Source of the DNA: an uncultured Nocardioidaceae bacterium
Lineage (GTDB): Bacteria; Actinomycetota; Actinomycetes; Propionibacteriales; Nocardioidaceae
Assembly: GCA_902805865.1 (NCBI GenBank)
Contig: CADCUK010000043.1
Location: 1-46,098, forward strand
DNA length: 46,098 bases
Direction of reading: 5' to 3'
How positions within the stretch are numbered: position 1 is the stretch's first letter; each line of letters starts with the position of its first letter. Under the pieces are notes generated by a model. It had not been told where the DNA came from. It did no database searches and was given only the letters and a program-made list of their open reading frames with translations. This document shows positions 28,759-40,858 of this stretch, one piece after another. The translations under genes and the position numbers were made by a program.

Positions 28759-29763
28759 GGACGCGACGTGCTCGCTAATGTCCCTGATCAGCCCCTCTTT
28801 GGCCGTGTCGGACATGTACGACGCACGCACGGCGTTCTTCGCCAGCTCCCCGACACCGGCCTCGTCGAGGTCCAGCAGGTCGGCGGCGATCAGGTACTCC
28901 TTGTTGAGCGTGGTGCCGAACATCGGCGGGTCGTCGCTGTTGATCGTGACGAGCGCGCCGGCGGCGTACATCTCCTTGATCGGGTGCTCCGTCAGGTCCG
29001 GTACGGCGCGTGTGGCGATGTTCGAGGTCGGGCACACCTCCAACGGCACCTGGTGCTCGACGAGGTGCGCCAGGAGCTCGGGGTCCTGGGTCGACGACGT
29101 GCCGTGGCCGATCCGCTCCGCGCCGAGCAGCCGCAGCGCGTCCCACACGGTCTCGGGACCGGTCGTCTCTCCGGCGTGCGGGATCGAGTGGAGCCCGCGC
29201 GCCCGGGCCTGGTCGAAGGACGGCTTGAACTGGGGCCGGGGCACCCCCACCTCGGGACCGCCGAGACCGAAGCCGATCAGGCTCGGCGGGGCGTGGTCGA
29301 GGTAGGAGACGGTCGCCTCCGCCGCGGCCACCCCGAACTCCCCTGGCACGTCCCAGATCCACTGCAGCCGGACGCCGTGGTCCCGCTGGGCGGCTGTCCG
29401 CGCGTCCTCGACCGCCTCGACGAAGGCCTCGATCGGCACGCCCGCCCGCACGTTGGTGAACGGGGTGCAGGTCAGCTCGGCGTACCTGATGTTCTGCGCG
29501 GCCATGTCGGCTGCGATCTCGTAGGTGAGCATGCGCACGTCCTCGGCGTCGCGCACGAGGTCGACGACCGAGAGGTACACCTCGATGAAGTGGCCGAAGT
29601 CGCGGAACGTGTAGAACTCGCGCAGCTCGTCAGGGTCCGACGGGACCGTGCCGGGATGACGCTCGGCCAGCGCCGAGACGATGCGCGGCGAGGCAGAACC
29701 GACGTGGTGGACGTGCAGCTCAGCCTTCGGCAGTCCGGCGACGAAGCTCTCGGAGACGCTCAT
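28753..29763 (-). CDS. add: adenosine deaminase family protein
   Basis: LPKAELHVHHVGSASP, HAGETTGPETVWDAL, RIGHGTSS, LEVCPTSNIAT, TINSDDPPMFGTTL. Confidence 0.88.
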   Translation of the reverse strand: MSVSESFVAGLPKAELHVHHVGSASPRIVSALAERHPGTVPSDPDELREFYTFRDFGHFIEVYLSVVDLVRDAEDVRMLTYEIAADMAAQNIRYAELTCTPFTNVRAGVPIEAFVEAVEDARTAAQRDHGVRLQWIWDVPGEFGVAAAEATVSYLDHAPPSLIGFGLGGPEVGVPRPQFKPSFDQARARGLHSIPHAGETTGPETVWDALRLLGAERIGHGTSSTQDPELLAHLVEHQVPLEVCPTSNIATRAVPDLTEHPIKEMYAAGALVTINSDDPPMFGTTLNKEYLIAADLLDLDEAGVGELAKNAVRASYMSDTAKEGLIRDISEHVASV

Positions 29764-29814
29764 CGGGCCAATGTAGGACCGACCTCGTCCGGCCTCTTGA
29801 GTAGGGTTGACCGG

Positions 29815-30456
29815 GTGAATGACCGACTTGTGTGGATCGACTGCGAGATGACCGGGTTGAACCTCGAGAGCGACGCGCTGATCGAGGTCGCGGCGCTCGT
29901 CACCGACTTCGAGCTCAACGTGCTCGGCGAGGGCGTCGACGTGATCATCAAGCCACCCGCCGAGTCCCTCGAGCAGATGGACCCGTTCGTCCGGGACATG
30001 CACACCGCCTCGGGGTTGCTCGCCGAGCTGGACAGCGGCGTCACCCTGGCCGAGGCCGAGCAGCGGGTCCTCGACCACATCAAGGAGCACTGCCCCGACG
30101 GGAGCCGGCCCCCGTTGGCGGGCAACACGATCGGCACCGACCGGATGTTCCTCGCTCGTGACATGCACGAGCTGGAGAGCTTCTTGCACTACCGGGTCGT
30201 CGACGTCTCCTCGATCAAGGAGCTCGCTCGGCGTTGGTACCCCCGTGCGTACTTCAACGCCCCGGCCAAGCGCGGCAACCACCGTGCGCTCGCCGACATC
30301 CAGGAGAGCATCGAGGAGCTCCGCTACTACCGGGCTGCGGTCTTCGTCCCCGCCCCCGGCCCCGGTTCGGCCGACGCCAAGGAGCTGGCAGCCCAGCACG
30401 AGGGGTCGCTGACCGGGCTGGGCAACGTGCCGGGGGCGGAGCAGAGCACCAGCTGA
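29815..30456 (+). CDS. orn: oligoribonuclease
   Basis: LVWIDCEMTGLNLESDALIEVAALVTD DEDDh exonuclease motif; YRVVDVSSIKELARRWYP; KRGNHRALADIQESIEELRYYR. Confidence 0.96.
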   Translation: MNDRLVWIDCEMTGLNLESDALIEVAALVTDFELNVLGEGVDVIIKPPAESLEQMDPFVRDMHTASGLLAELDSGVTLAEAEQRVLDHIKEHCPDGSRPPLAGNTIGTDRMFLARDMHELESFLHYRVVDVSSIKELARRWYPRAYFNAPAKRGNHRALADIQESIEELRYYRAAVFVPAPGPGSADAKELAAQHEGSLTGLGNVPGAEQSTS

Positions 30457-30508
30457 CAGCAGGTATGCTTTTCGCTGCTCCCGGATAGCTGTGGCGACCG
30501 GGGGCCTT

Positions 30509-30585
30509 GGTGGGTGTAGCTCAGCTGGTAGAGCACCTGGTTGTGGTCCCGGATGTCGCGGGTTCAAGTCCCGTCACTCACCCCA
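30509..30585 (+). tRNA. tRNA-His (anticodon GTG)
   Basis: G(-1) plus GTGGGTGTAGCTCAGCTGGTAGAGCACCTGGTTGTGGTCCCGGATGTCGCGGGTTCAAGTCCCGTCACTCACCCCA, CCA encoded. Confidence 0.96.
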
Positions 30586-30634
30586 GCACGATCGAGCCCC
30601 TGGTTGCGGAGACGCGGCCGGGGGCTCGATCCGT

Positions 30635-31006
30635 TCAGCGGCAGGCGCCGATGGTGCGGGCCCCCGCCGGCACCGAGCCGAGCGGGCGCTGCCCGTCGAG
30701 CGAGACCTTGTCGACGCTGCCGTCCGCGCGCTTGGTGAGCACGGCGACCGGGTGCTCGTCGGCGGGCCACAGGATGCTCGGGACGCAACCCGGGTAGCGC
30801 TCGGAGTAGGCAGCCTTCCAGTCCGTCGAGCTCTGCCGCCCCGGCCCGTCCCCCGGGGCACTGCCGTCGACCGAACCCAGGCTCGAGACCACCGGGACAG
30901 CGAGCACCGCGAGAACACCTGCCGAGCGGAACAGCATCCCGGCAAGGATGCCCGGGAGCGTGCGCAGCACCGGCGTGGCCGGAGACCGGGCCTCGGTGCT
31001 GTTCAT
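30635..31006 (-). CDS. membrane-anchored/secreted hypothetical protein
   Basis: MNSTEARSPATPVLRTLPGILAGMLFRSAGVLAVLAVPVVSSLG...; 123 aa. Confidence 0.65.
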   Translation of the reverse strand: MNSTEARSPATPVLRTLPGILAGMLFRSAGVLAVLAVPVVSSLGSVDGSAPGDGPGRQSSTDWKAAYSERYPGCVPSILWPADEHPVAVLTKRADGSVDKVSLDGQRPLGSVPAGARTIGACR

Positions 31007-31090
31007 GGTGCGCTCCTGCCGTGGGTGACGTCGGTCCAACGACCTCCTGCTGGGAGGGTTATGCGCACCACACGCTCTGCCCACACCGGG

Positions 31091-32038
31091 TCAGCCGAGC
31101 GGGACCCCCATGCGGCCCTTCTCGAAGTCCTCGAACGCCTGCAGCACCTCGGTCCGGTCGTTCATCACGAAGGGCCCGCCCCAGGCGACGGGTTCGCGGA
31201 TCGGCCGGCCACCCATCACGACGACCTCCATCGCCGGGTGCCGGGACTCCTGGCGCTCGTCCGCGTCGACCCGGATGAAGTCCCCACGTCCGAGGACGGC
31301 GAGCTGGCCGCTGCCCAGCGGACGCCGCTCCGGACCGACGGTCCCATCACCGGACAGCACGTAGACCAGCGCGTTGTGCTCGACCTCCCAGGGCAGCTCG
31401 AGGACCGCGCCGGGGGCCACGGTCGCGTGCACCATCGCCATCGGCGTGTACGTCGTGCCCGGGCCGGACCGGCCACCCACCTCCCCGGCGATGACCCGCA
31501 CGAGAGCCCCGGCGTCGGCGGTCGTGGTCAGACCGAGCTCGGAGGAGCGCAGGTCCTGGTAACGCGGCTGGACCCACTTCTGGTCCCTCGGCAGGTTCAC
31601 CCACAGCTGGAGGCCGTGGAAGAGCCCACCCTTCGTCACCAGCCACTCGGGCGGCGCCTCGATGTGCAGCAGCCCCGAGCCGGCGGTCATCCACTGCGTG
31701 TCGCCGTTCGTGATCGTGCCGCCGCCACCCTGGCTGTCCTGGTGGTCCATGACGCCGTCGATGATGTAGGTGACGGTCTCGAACCCACGGTGGGGGTGCC
31801 AGGGCGTGCCCTTCGGCTCGCCGGGCGCGTACTCCACCTCCCCGATCTGGTCGAGGTGGATGAAGGGATCGAGCAGTCGGAGGTCGACCCCGGCGAACGC
31901 ACGGCGGACGGGGAAGCCCTCGCCCTCGTAGCCGGTGGGTGCCGTCGTCACCGAGACGACCGGGCGGACGACGTCGCCGAGCCCGGGTCCGTGGAGACGA
32001 GGCAGGACGGTCAGGTCATCGACGGTGACGGCTGGCAT
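31091..32038 (-). CDS. pirin family protein
   Basis: DPFIHLDQIGEVEYAPGEPKGTPWHPHRGFETVTYIIDGVMDHQDSQGGGGTITNGDTQWMTAGSGLLHIEAPPE. Confidence 0.95.
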   Translation of the reverse strand: MPAVTVDDLTVLPRLHGPGLGDVVRPVVSVTTAPTGYEGEGFPVRRAFAGVDLRLLDPFIHLDQIGEVEYAPGEPKGTPWHPHRGFETVTYIIDGVMDHQDSQGGGGTITNGDTQWMTAGSGLLHIEAPPEWLVTKGGLFHGLQLWVNLPRDQKWVQPRYQDLRSSELGLTTTADAGALVRVIAGEVGGRSGPGTTYTPMAMVHATVAPGAVLELPWEVEHNALVYVLSGDGTVGPERRPLGSGQLAVLGRGDFIRVDADERQESRHPAMEVVVMGGRPIREPVAWGGPFVMNDRTEVLQAFEDFEKGRMGVPLG

Positions 32039-32096
32039 GGCGTTTCTCCCTCTGCTCTGGTGCGTCAACAATCGAGACGGTGATTTCATTTCGGCC

Positions 32097-32639
32097 ATGA
32101 GCACACGACAGCCCTTGCTGGACCAGGTCCACGCCGCGACCGCGGGCACGCCGTACGTCGTCAAGGAGACCCCCCACGGCTTCGACATGGAGATCGACAT
32201 CGTCGACGCCCAGTGGTTCAACCTCATGCGGCTCAACGGGCTGAAGCGGGTCTTCACCTACGAGGTGAAGCTCGACGAGGAGCAGCAGAAGTTCTCGATC
32301 ACCGACGTGGCCCACAGCGTGAGCTGGGACGCGGGCGCCGGGTCCGACGGGCCGCCGACCCTCCACCGCGAGCAGAGCACCGAACGAGGCCGCGTCTACT
32401 CGAAGTCGTTCCACATCGAGACCGGCGTCGACGCCAGGACCGGCGAGGTCGGGACGCCGGTCGACTACCGGTTCGACTCGAACGAGGGACGCGACATCAT
32501 CCGTGGCGTCCTCAAGGAGAACGGGTGGAGCGAGCAGATGGGCACCGAGCAGAGGATCGGGCTCCTCGTCGCCGGTCTCACCGTCGTCGCCCTGGTCGTG
32601 GTCGGCATCGTCGCCCTCGTGATGGCGCTGCTCGGCTGA
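32097..32639 (+). CDS. hypothetical protein with C-terminal TM helix
   Basis: MSTRQPLLDQVHAATAGTPYVVKETPHGFDMEIDIVDAQWFN...; IGLLVAGLTVVALVVVGIVALVMALLG. Confidence 0.75.
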   Translation: MSTRQPLLDQVHAATAGTPYVVKETPHGFDMEIDIVDAQWFNLMRLNGLKRVFTYEVKLDEEQQKFSITDVAHSVSWDAGAGSDGPPTLHREQSTERGRVYSKSFHIETGVDARTGEVGTPVDYRFDSNEGRDIIRGVLKENGWSEQMGTEQRIGLLVAGLTVVALVVVGIVALVMALLG

Positions 32640-32745
32640 CCCACAGCGACCCGACGACGAGCCGGACAACGACCCGGACAACGACCCAGCAGCGGTTGGT
32701 TGAGTTGCCTCGGCGGCGGCTGCGTCCGGGGTACGTTGACGCACG

Positions 32746-34335
32746 ATGAGCGGACCGAGCAAGCAGCGCTACGACGTCGTGGTGGTCGGTGGGGGCCACA
32801 ACGGGCTCGTCTCGGCTGCCTACCTCGCGCGCGCCGGACTGTCGGTCCTGGTGCTGGAACGGCTCCGCAACGTCGGCGGCGCTGCTGTCTCGCAGGAGTC
32901 GTTCCCCGGTCTGCCGGCCAGGATCTCGCCGTACGCCCACCTGGTGGGGCTGCTCCCCGACCGGATCGTCGCGGACCTCGGGCTGGACCTCCAGCTGCGA
33001 CCGCGGCGCACCGCCTCCTTCACGCCGGTCATCCGCTCAGGCCGCCACAGCGGGCTGATGATCGAGCGGAACCCCACCGACCTGACCGCGGAGTCGTTCC
33101 GCGAGCTGACCGGCGACGACCGTGAGTACGACGCCTGGCGCTCGTTCCAGGGTCGGCTGTCGGAGCTCGCGCAGGTGGTGGCGCCGACCTTCCTCCAGCC
33201 CCTGCGGTCCCGGTCGGAGGTGCAGCGGCTGGTCGACCCCGAGACCTGGCGGCTGCTGGTCGAGGAGCCGGTCGGCGCGGCGATCGAGAAGCAGTTCGAG
33301 GACGACGTGGTCCGCGGTGTGGTGGCCACCGACGCGCTCATCGGCACCTTTGCCGACCTGCACAGCCCTCAGCTCGAGCAGAACCGGTGCTTCCTCTACC
33401 ACGTCGTGGGCAACGGCTCGCGCGAGTGGCAGGTGCCGCTGGGCGGCATGGGTGCTCTGGCGACCGGGCTCGAGCGGGTCGTCCGGCGCGACGGCGGCGA
33501 GCTCCTCACCGGTGCGTTCGTGAACCGGGTGGAGAGCGACGGCCGGTCCGCCCAGGTGTCCTACCAGACCGCGGACGGCAACCACACGGTCGATTGCTCG
33601 TGGGTGCTGGGCAACGTCGCCCCCTGGGTGGTGAGGGTCCTGCTCGGCGAGAACCCCGGTCCCAGGCCCGAGGGGTCGCAGGTCAAGGTCAACATGGTGC
33701 TGGACCGGCTGCCGCGCTTCCGGGCGGCTGTCTCCCCCCCGGTCGCGTTCGCCGGCGCCGTGCACTTCGGGAAGAGCTACGAGCAGCTGCAGCAGTCCTA
33801 CCGCGAGGCCAGGGAAGGTCAGCTGCCGGAGATGCCGCCCGGCGAGCTGCACTGCCACAGCCTCACCGACCCCTCGGTGCTGGGCGCCCTGGCGATGGAG
33901 GGCAAGCACGTCTTCACCTACGCCGGCCTCCACACCCCCGCGCGCTTGTTCTCGGGTCAGCGCGAGGAGCAGCGCGACGAGGTGGTGCTCCGCGTCCTCG
34001 ACACGATCAACCTCTATCTCGAGGAGCCGATCGAGACCCTGCTGGCGCTGGACGGGAACGGCACTCCCTGCCTCCAGGCGAAGTCGCCGCAGGACGTGGA
34101 GGCAGCGTTGGCGATGCCCGGCGGGCACATGTTCCACGGTCCCCTGGCCTGGCCGTGGGCGCCGGACACCGCGGTCTTCGACACCCCCGCCCGCCGTTGG
34201 GGCGTCCAGACGCCCGTCCCGAACGTGCTGCTGTGCGGGGCAGGCGCGGTCCGCGGCGGAGCGGTCTCAGGGATCGGCGGGCACAACGCCGCGATGGCCG
34301 TGCTCGAGGCCACCGGCAGGCGCGTCAGCTCCTGA
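32746..34335 (+). CDS. NAD(P)/FAD-dependent oxidoreductase (phytoene desaturase-like)
   Basis: YDVVVVGGGHNGLVSAAYLARAGLSVLVLERLRNVGGAA; C-terminal VLLCGAGAVRGGAVSGIGGHNAAMAVL. Confidence 0.9.
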   Translation: MSGPSKQRYDVVVVGGGHNGLVSAAYLARAGLSVLVLERLRNVGGAAVSQESFPGLPARISPYAHLVGLLPDRIVADLGLDLQLRPRRTASFTPVIRSGRHSGLMIERNPTDLTAESFRELTGDDREYDAWRSFQGRLSELAQVVAPTFLQPLRSRSEVQRLVDPETWRLLVEEPVGAAIEKQFEDDVVRGVVATDALIGTFADLHSPQLEQNRCFLYHVVGNGSREWQVPLGGMGALATGLERVVRRDGGELLTGAFVNRVESDGRSAQVSYQTADGNHTVDCSWVLGNVAPWVVRVLLGENPGPRPEGSQVKVNMVLDRLPRFRAAVSPPVAFAGAVHFGKSYEQLQQSYREAREGQLPEMPPGELHCHSLTDPSVLGALAMEGKHVFTYAGLHTPARLFSGQREEQRDEVVLRVLDTINLYLEEPIETLLALDGNGTPCLQAKSPQDVEAALAMPGGHMFHGPLAWPWAPDTAVFDTPARRWGVQTPVPNVLLCGAGAVRGGAVSGIGGHNAAMAVLEATGRRVSS

Positions 34336-35095
34336 GCACCTCGTAGGGGTCGACCTGGACGATCGGCTCGGTCGTCGGCTGCTCCGAACCTCCGGCCGGC
34401 TCGACGGTGAGCGCCACCTGGGTCTCCTCGTCGGGCATCCCCATCGCGGCACCGATCTCGGGGTCGCTCAGGATTGCCGCACTCACCATCTCGTCGCCGT
34501 GCACCGACCAGACCTGGTAGACGTGGTTCTCGTCGAGCGCCGGGAGCTCCCGGGTGTCGACCGCCATCTCCTTCCGACCGGCCGAGACAGCGACGGTGAG
34601 CTGACCGCCCTCGGTGGTCTCGACGGTGGCGGTGTGGGCGTCCTGCGCCTCGAAGACGCGGGTCGCCGCCAGGCTGAGGGGCGGTTCGTCGTCGAGCATC
34701 GCCTGCACGCCGTACGCGCCGCCGCCGGCGACGACCAGCGTCGCGGCGGCTGCAGCGAGCCAGGTGACCCAACGCGGCCTGCCATGCTCGCCGGCTGCAG
34801 TCGAGCTGGTGCCGGCGCTGCGGATCGGTGTCGGCTCGCTGGTGCCGGCGGTGACGGGACCGGCCGGCGGCTCCTGGCGGGTGCGGTCGGCGGCGGCAAG
34901 GATCCGAGCCTTCAGGTCCGGCGGCGGCGCGACGGCCTCGGCGGCACCCATGCGTGCGACCGCGGTCTGCAGCTCACGGACCTCCTCGCGGCACGCCTGG
35001 CAGCCGTCCAGGTGGCGGCGGAACTCCGCAGCCTCCTCAGGGCCCAGCGCGTTGAGGGCGTAGGCGCCGGACAAGGTGTGGACGTCGGTGCTCAT
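34325..35095 (-). CDS. rskA: anti-sigma-K factor
   Basis: Zinc-binding anti-sigma motif HLDGCQACREEV, single TM, RskA-type C-terminal domain (AVDTRELPALDENHVYQVWSVHGDEMVSAAIL). Confidence 0.9.
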   Translation of the reverse strand: MSTDVHTLSGAYALNALGPEEAAEFRRHLDGCQACREEVRELQTAVARMGAAEAVAPPPDLKARILAAADRTRQEPPAGPVTAGTSEPTPIRSAGTSSTAAGEHGRPRWVTWLAAAAATLVVAGGGAYGVQAMLDDEPPLSLAATRVFEAQDAHTATVETTEGGQLTVAVSAGRKEMAVDTRELPALDENHVYQVWSVHGDEMVSAAILSDPEIGAAMGMPDEETQVALTVEPAGGSEQPTTEPIVQVDPYEVLRS

Positions 35096-35673
35096 CGGGC
35101 AGTCTCCAAGCAGTCACGAAGGCGAATAAGACCGTCGCGCATGCGCGTCTTGATCGTCGGAAGGGGTTTGTCGAGAAGGGTGGCCACCTCTGCGTAGGTG
35201 TACCCGTTGAAGTACGCCAGGCGCACGGACTCCATCTGGAGCTCGGTCAGCGTCTCGAGGCAGGTGCGGACGGCGCCGTGCTCCTCCTGCTGGATGACCC
35301 GCTCCACGGGCTCGTCGTGCTGCACCTCCTCGGGCATCGCCTGACCGTCGTACTTCTTCTGCGACTCGTTGCGTCGTACGGCGTCGACGGCACGACGGTG
35401 GGCGATGGTCATGATCCAGGTCTTCGCGGAGCCCCGGGCGTCGTCGAAGCTCGGCGCCTTGCGCCACACCTCGAGGAAGACGTCCTGTGCCACGTCCTCG
35501 GCGCGGTTGGGGTCGCGGATGACTCTCCGGGCCACCCCGAACACAGCCGGTCCCAGCGCGTCGTAGAGGCCCTCGAACGCGGCCGAGTCCCCTCGAGCCA
35601 CCTTGCTGACCAGTTCGTTGACGTCGGCAGGATCGCGCGAGTGCACGAGCCGCAAGCCGGGTTCGGAACCCAT
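35092..35673 (-). CDS. sigK: ECF RNA polymerase sigma factor SigK
   Basis: Region 2 (DVAQDVFLEVWRKAPSFD...AKTWIMTIAHRRAVDAVRR) and region 4 (LTELQMESVRLAYFNGYTYAEVATLLDKPLPTIKTRMRDGLIRLRD); ATGA overlap with rskA. Confidence 0.92.
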   Translation of the reverse strand: MGSEPGLRLVHSRDPADVNELVSKVARGDSAAFEGLYDALGPAVFGVARRVIRDPNRAEDVAQDVFLEVWRKAPSFDDARGSAKTWIMTIAHRRAVDAVRRNESQKKYDGQAMPEEVQHDEPVERVIQQEEHGAVRTCLETLTELQMESVRLAYFNGYTYAEVATLLDKPLPTIKTRMRDGLIRLRDCLETAR

Positions 35674-35726
35674 GCGCAGACCTCCTCGACGTCCAGGGCC
35701 TCGAACTAAGGGCCCTGCTATGACCT

Positions 35727-35754
35727 TATTCGCTGCGGACACGTCGATGGATTG
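35727..35754 (-). promoter_or_regulatory. candidate SigK autoregulatory promoter CAATCC-N16-CGAATA
   Basis: Minus strand CAATCC (35749-35754), spacer 16, CGAATA (35727-35732), about 55 nt upstream of sigK; same architecture upstream of DUF4331 gene. Confidence 0.6.
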
Positions 35755-35872
35755 CTCTGGACACGACGAGCTTCACCGACGGTGGACGCAGGTCACCAAG
35801 CTGGACGACTTTTGCCGTCTGAGCCGATTTCAGGTGGGGCGAGGACCGCTGGTAACGTGGTCCTCGCTCCAG

Positions 35873-35948
<76 letters not shown>

Positions 35949-36056
35949 CCAGCTCGACCGGTTTCTCTACGGGCCGTCCGGATCGGTCCCGATCCTCCTT
36001 CGCGCGCGTACCTCCGCGCTGCTGCGGGTAGTTCTCCTGCACCACCTGAGGAGGGG

Positions 36057-36266
36057 ATGAAAATGGCTGGACTGATGAACACCGTCTCGCGACTGGCCGG
36101 GACTGCAGGAAGCGTCTCCCGACGTCGCGGCACAGGCACACCTGCGGCGGGCGGCATGGGCAGGCGCCGTACCGGCATGGGTGCCGGGATGGGCAGCCCG
36201 ACGACGCGCGGCTCTGCTGCCGGCGCAGCCGGTGGGCTGCTCAGCAGGTTCATGAAGCGTCGCTGA
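36057..36266 (+). CDS. small basic Gly/Met/Arg-rich protein
   Basis: SD GAGGAGGGG; MKMAGLMNTVSRLAGTAGSVSRRRGTGTPAAGGMGRRRTGMGAGMGSPTTRGSAAGAAGGLLSRFMKRR; start may be 36063. Confidence 0.6.
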   Translation: MKMAGLMNTVSRLAGTAGSVSRRRGTGTPAAGGMGRRRTGMGAGMGSPTTRGSAAGAAGGLLSRFMKRR

Positions 36267-36296
36267 GCGGCCACGAACCGCAGCACCACCAAAAGA

Positions 36297-36331
36297 CTTC
36301 GCCCCCTCGAGCAGTGCTCGAGGGGGCGAAG
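36297..36331. terminator. Rho-independent terminator, 17-nt perfect inverted repeat
   Basis: CTTCGCCCCCTCGAGCA-G-TGCTCGAGGGGGCGAAG; minus-strand T-rich tail TCTTTTGG; lies between convergent genes. Confidence 0.88.
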
Positions 36332-36347
36332 TATTCGTACCGGTCGG

Positions 36348-36983
36348 TCAGAGCCTGAGGATCGCGAGGATCGAGTTCAAGATCTGACGGATCTGCGTCA
36401 GCACACCGCTGTTGTCGAGCAGACCGGCCACCGCGCAGAGCAGGTTGCCCAGCAGGTTGCCCGGCCCCGGCTCGGCGTCGATGTTGAGCACGACACGGTT
36501 GAGCTGCACGCGCAGGCCGAGGATGTCCAGGTCGAGCGGACCGAGCACCAGGCTGAGGATGTCGCAGGCGGCAGCCCTCTCGGCTGTCCTGGCCAGCGAC
36601 GTGCCCTGTCCGGACTTGACCGGCAGCCTGACGCGCATCGAGTCGGTGCCCACGACCTTGCCGTTGGCCCTGGTGAGCGTCGCGGTCAATGTGCCGATCG
36701 CCATCAGCCGGCCGTTGTCCTGGACGAACCGTGACGGCTTGAAGGTGCCGGTGACGACACCGTTCTTGCCGAACGTGCCCTTGATGTTCGACCGCATGGT
36801 GCCGAACTCGTTGCTCAGGACTGGTCCAGCGGTGGCACCGGTCGTCACCACCGCGGTGGTGGCGCCTCCGGTGTTGCCTGGCTGCACGGCAGATGCCGTG
36901 CCGGCCGTGAAGGTGAGCATCGATGTCGCCACCAAGCCACCCAGGAGCGGAGCCACACGGCCCCGCATCATCTTGTTGTTCAT
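36348..36983 (-). CDS. secreted hypothetical protein
   Basis: Signal peptide MNNKMMRGRVAPLLGGLVATSMLTFTAGTASA; 211 aa. Confidence 0.8.
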   Translation of the reverse strand: MNNKMMRGRVAPLLGGLVATSMLTFTAGTASAVQPGNTGGATTAVVTTGATAGPVLSNEFGTMRSNIKGTFGKNGVVTGTFKPSRFVQDNGRLMAIGTLTATLTRANGKVVGTDSMRVRLPVKSGQGTSLARTAERAAACDILSLVLGPLDLDILGLRVQLNRVVLNIDAEPGPGNLLGNLLCAVAGLLDNSGVLTQIRQILNSILAILRL

Positions 36984-37121
36984 ATCTCCCTCTCCGCAGC
37001 GGCCCTCCACCGCTGTCAGCGACCTCCTGCCCGCCGCAAAATGACCCAAACCACACCCCCCGGTAGGGAGCAGACCACTCCTGGACACGGTCGCCTCTGC
37101 TCGTGAGGGGACAATGGGTGG

Positions 37122-38165
37122 GTGAGCTCCCCGCAGAAGCTGCCTGCTGATCTGCCCCCGGAATGGTCGGCCAAGACTCCTGACACCGCCGACGTCGAGC
37201 CGCTTCGCGAGCTCGTCGCAGCGCATCAGCAGGCGGTGCGAGGACGGTCCTCCGTGGACCCGGAGGCGGTGGCCGCCTCGGTGATCGGCACCGGCTCCTG
37301 GACCAGGCGCCAGGTGGTGCTCCGGTCCCCCGACGACCGGGTTGCCGCGTGGATCGCAGTGCACGACCGGGCAGGCGGCAGGACCTCGGTCGACCTGACC
37401 GTCGCCCCCGACTGCGCCGACGGCGACCGGGTCGCCGGTGCGCTGCTCGGCTGGGCCCGGGAGGCAGCCGTCGAGACCGCGCGGTTGCGCCAGCTCGACG
37501 AGACCCAACTCGACGCGATGGTGTACGCCGACGACGACCGGCAGCAGCGTTGGTTCGCCGCTGCGGGCTACGACCGGACCCGGACCTGGCTCGAGCTCAC
37601 CCGTGCCGTCGACGACGCAGAGATGCTCCCCCAGCCGCAGCCAGGGGTGGCCGTCCGCCGGGTCGCCAAGCACGAGAACGATCTCCCGGTCGCAAGCGAC
37701 ATCCAGGTGGTGCACCAGATGCTCGAGGAGTCCTTCGCCGACCACTTCAACTCCTACCGGGAGAGCTTCCCCGAGTTCCTGCAGCGGCTGCGGGAGGATC
37801 CTGGTCATCGCTGGGACCACTGGTGGATCGCCGAGGTCGACACCGAGGACGGCCCGCTGCCTGGTGGTGCGCTGGTGAGCTCGGTGCTGACCGCCGACGC
37901 CGACGGTGTGCTGGGCAGCTACGTCGACTACATCGGGGTGCACCGCCGCGCGCGCGGACGCGGTGTCGCCAAGGCTCTGCTGCACACCGTGATCAGAGAT
38001 GCGCGACGGCGCGGCCGCAACCGGGTCGACCTCGAGGTCGACGCCGAGTCCCCTACGCACGCCGACCGCCTGTACGCCTCGATGGGCTGGACGACGAAGT
38101 ACTCCACCGAGTCCTGGCACGCGCTGGTCACGGTTGGCGCTCGCGACCGCTGGGTATCCCTCTGA
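37122..38165 (+). CDS. GNAT family N-acetyltransferase (two-domain)
   Basis: GSYVDYIGVHRRARGRGVAKALLHTVIRDARRRGRNRVDLEVDAESPTHADRLYASMGW. Confidence 0.87.
   Translation: MSSPQKLPADLPPEWSAKTPDTADVEPLRELVAAHQQAVRGRSSVDPEAVAASVIGTGSWTRRQVVLRSPDDRVAAWIAVHDRAGGRTSVDLTVAPDCADGDRVAGALLGWAREAAVETARLRQLDETQLDAMVYADDDRQQRWFAAAGYDRTRTWLELTRAVDDAEMLPQPQPGVAVRRVAKHENDLPVASDIQVVHQMLEESFADHFNSYRESFPEFLQRLREDPGHRWDHWWIAEVDTEDGPLPGGALVSSVLTADADGVLGSYVDYIGVHRRARGRGVAKALLHTVIRDARRRGRNRVDLEVDAESPTHADRLYASMGWTTKYSTESWHALVTVGARDRWVSL
38132..38157 (+). promoter_or_regulatory. SigF/SigB-type promoter candidate GGTTG-N15-GGGTAT
   Basis: GGTTG 38132-38136, GGGTAT 38152-38157, 9 nt before ATG 38167. Confidence 0.5.
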
Positions 38166-38166
38166 C

Positions 38167-38310
38167 ATGAAGCTCATGCGAACCGCAGCCATGGCCGGCG
38201 TTGCCAAGAAGGTCTACGACGAGGCCCGCAAGCCGCACAACCAGCAGAAGATCCGCGACGCCGTCGCGTCGGTGAAGGCACGCCGCTCCAGCGGCACCAA
38301 GCGGCCCTGA
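38167..38310 (+). CDS. small basic hypothetical protein (47 aa)
   Basis: MKLMRTAAMAGVAKKVYDEARKPHNQQKIRDAVASVKARRSSGTKRP*. Confidence 0.6.
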   Translation: MKLMRTAAMAGVAKKVYDEARKPHNQQKIRDAVASVKARRSSGTKRP

Positions 38311-38349
38311 TCGGCGCCGGTGCGGGTCAGCGACTGACCCGCACGGCGC

Positions 38350-40844
<2,495 letters not shown>

Positions 40845-40858
40845 GCGAAGATGGGTGC

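Noticed and set aside
36000-36056. GGGTAG upstream of the small Gly/Arg protein as a SigF/SigB promoter
   Set aside because: No GTTT/GGTGT-like -35 at 14-17 nt; likely chance.
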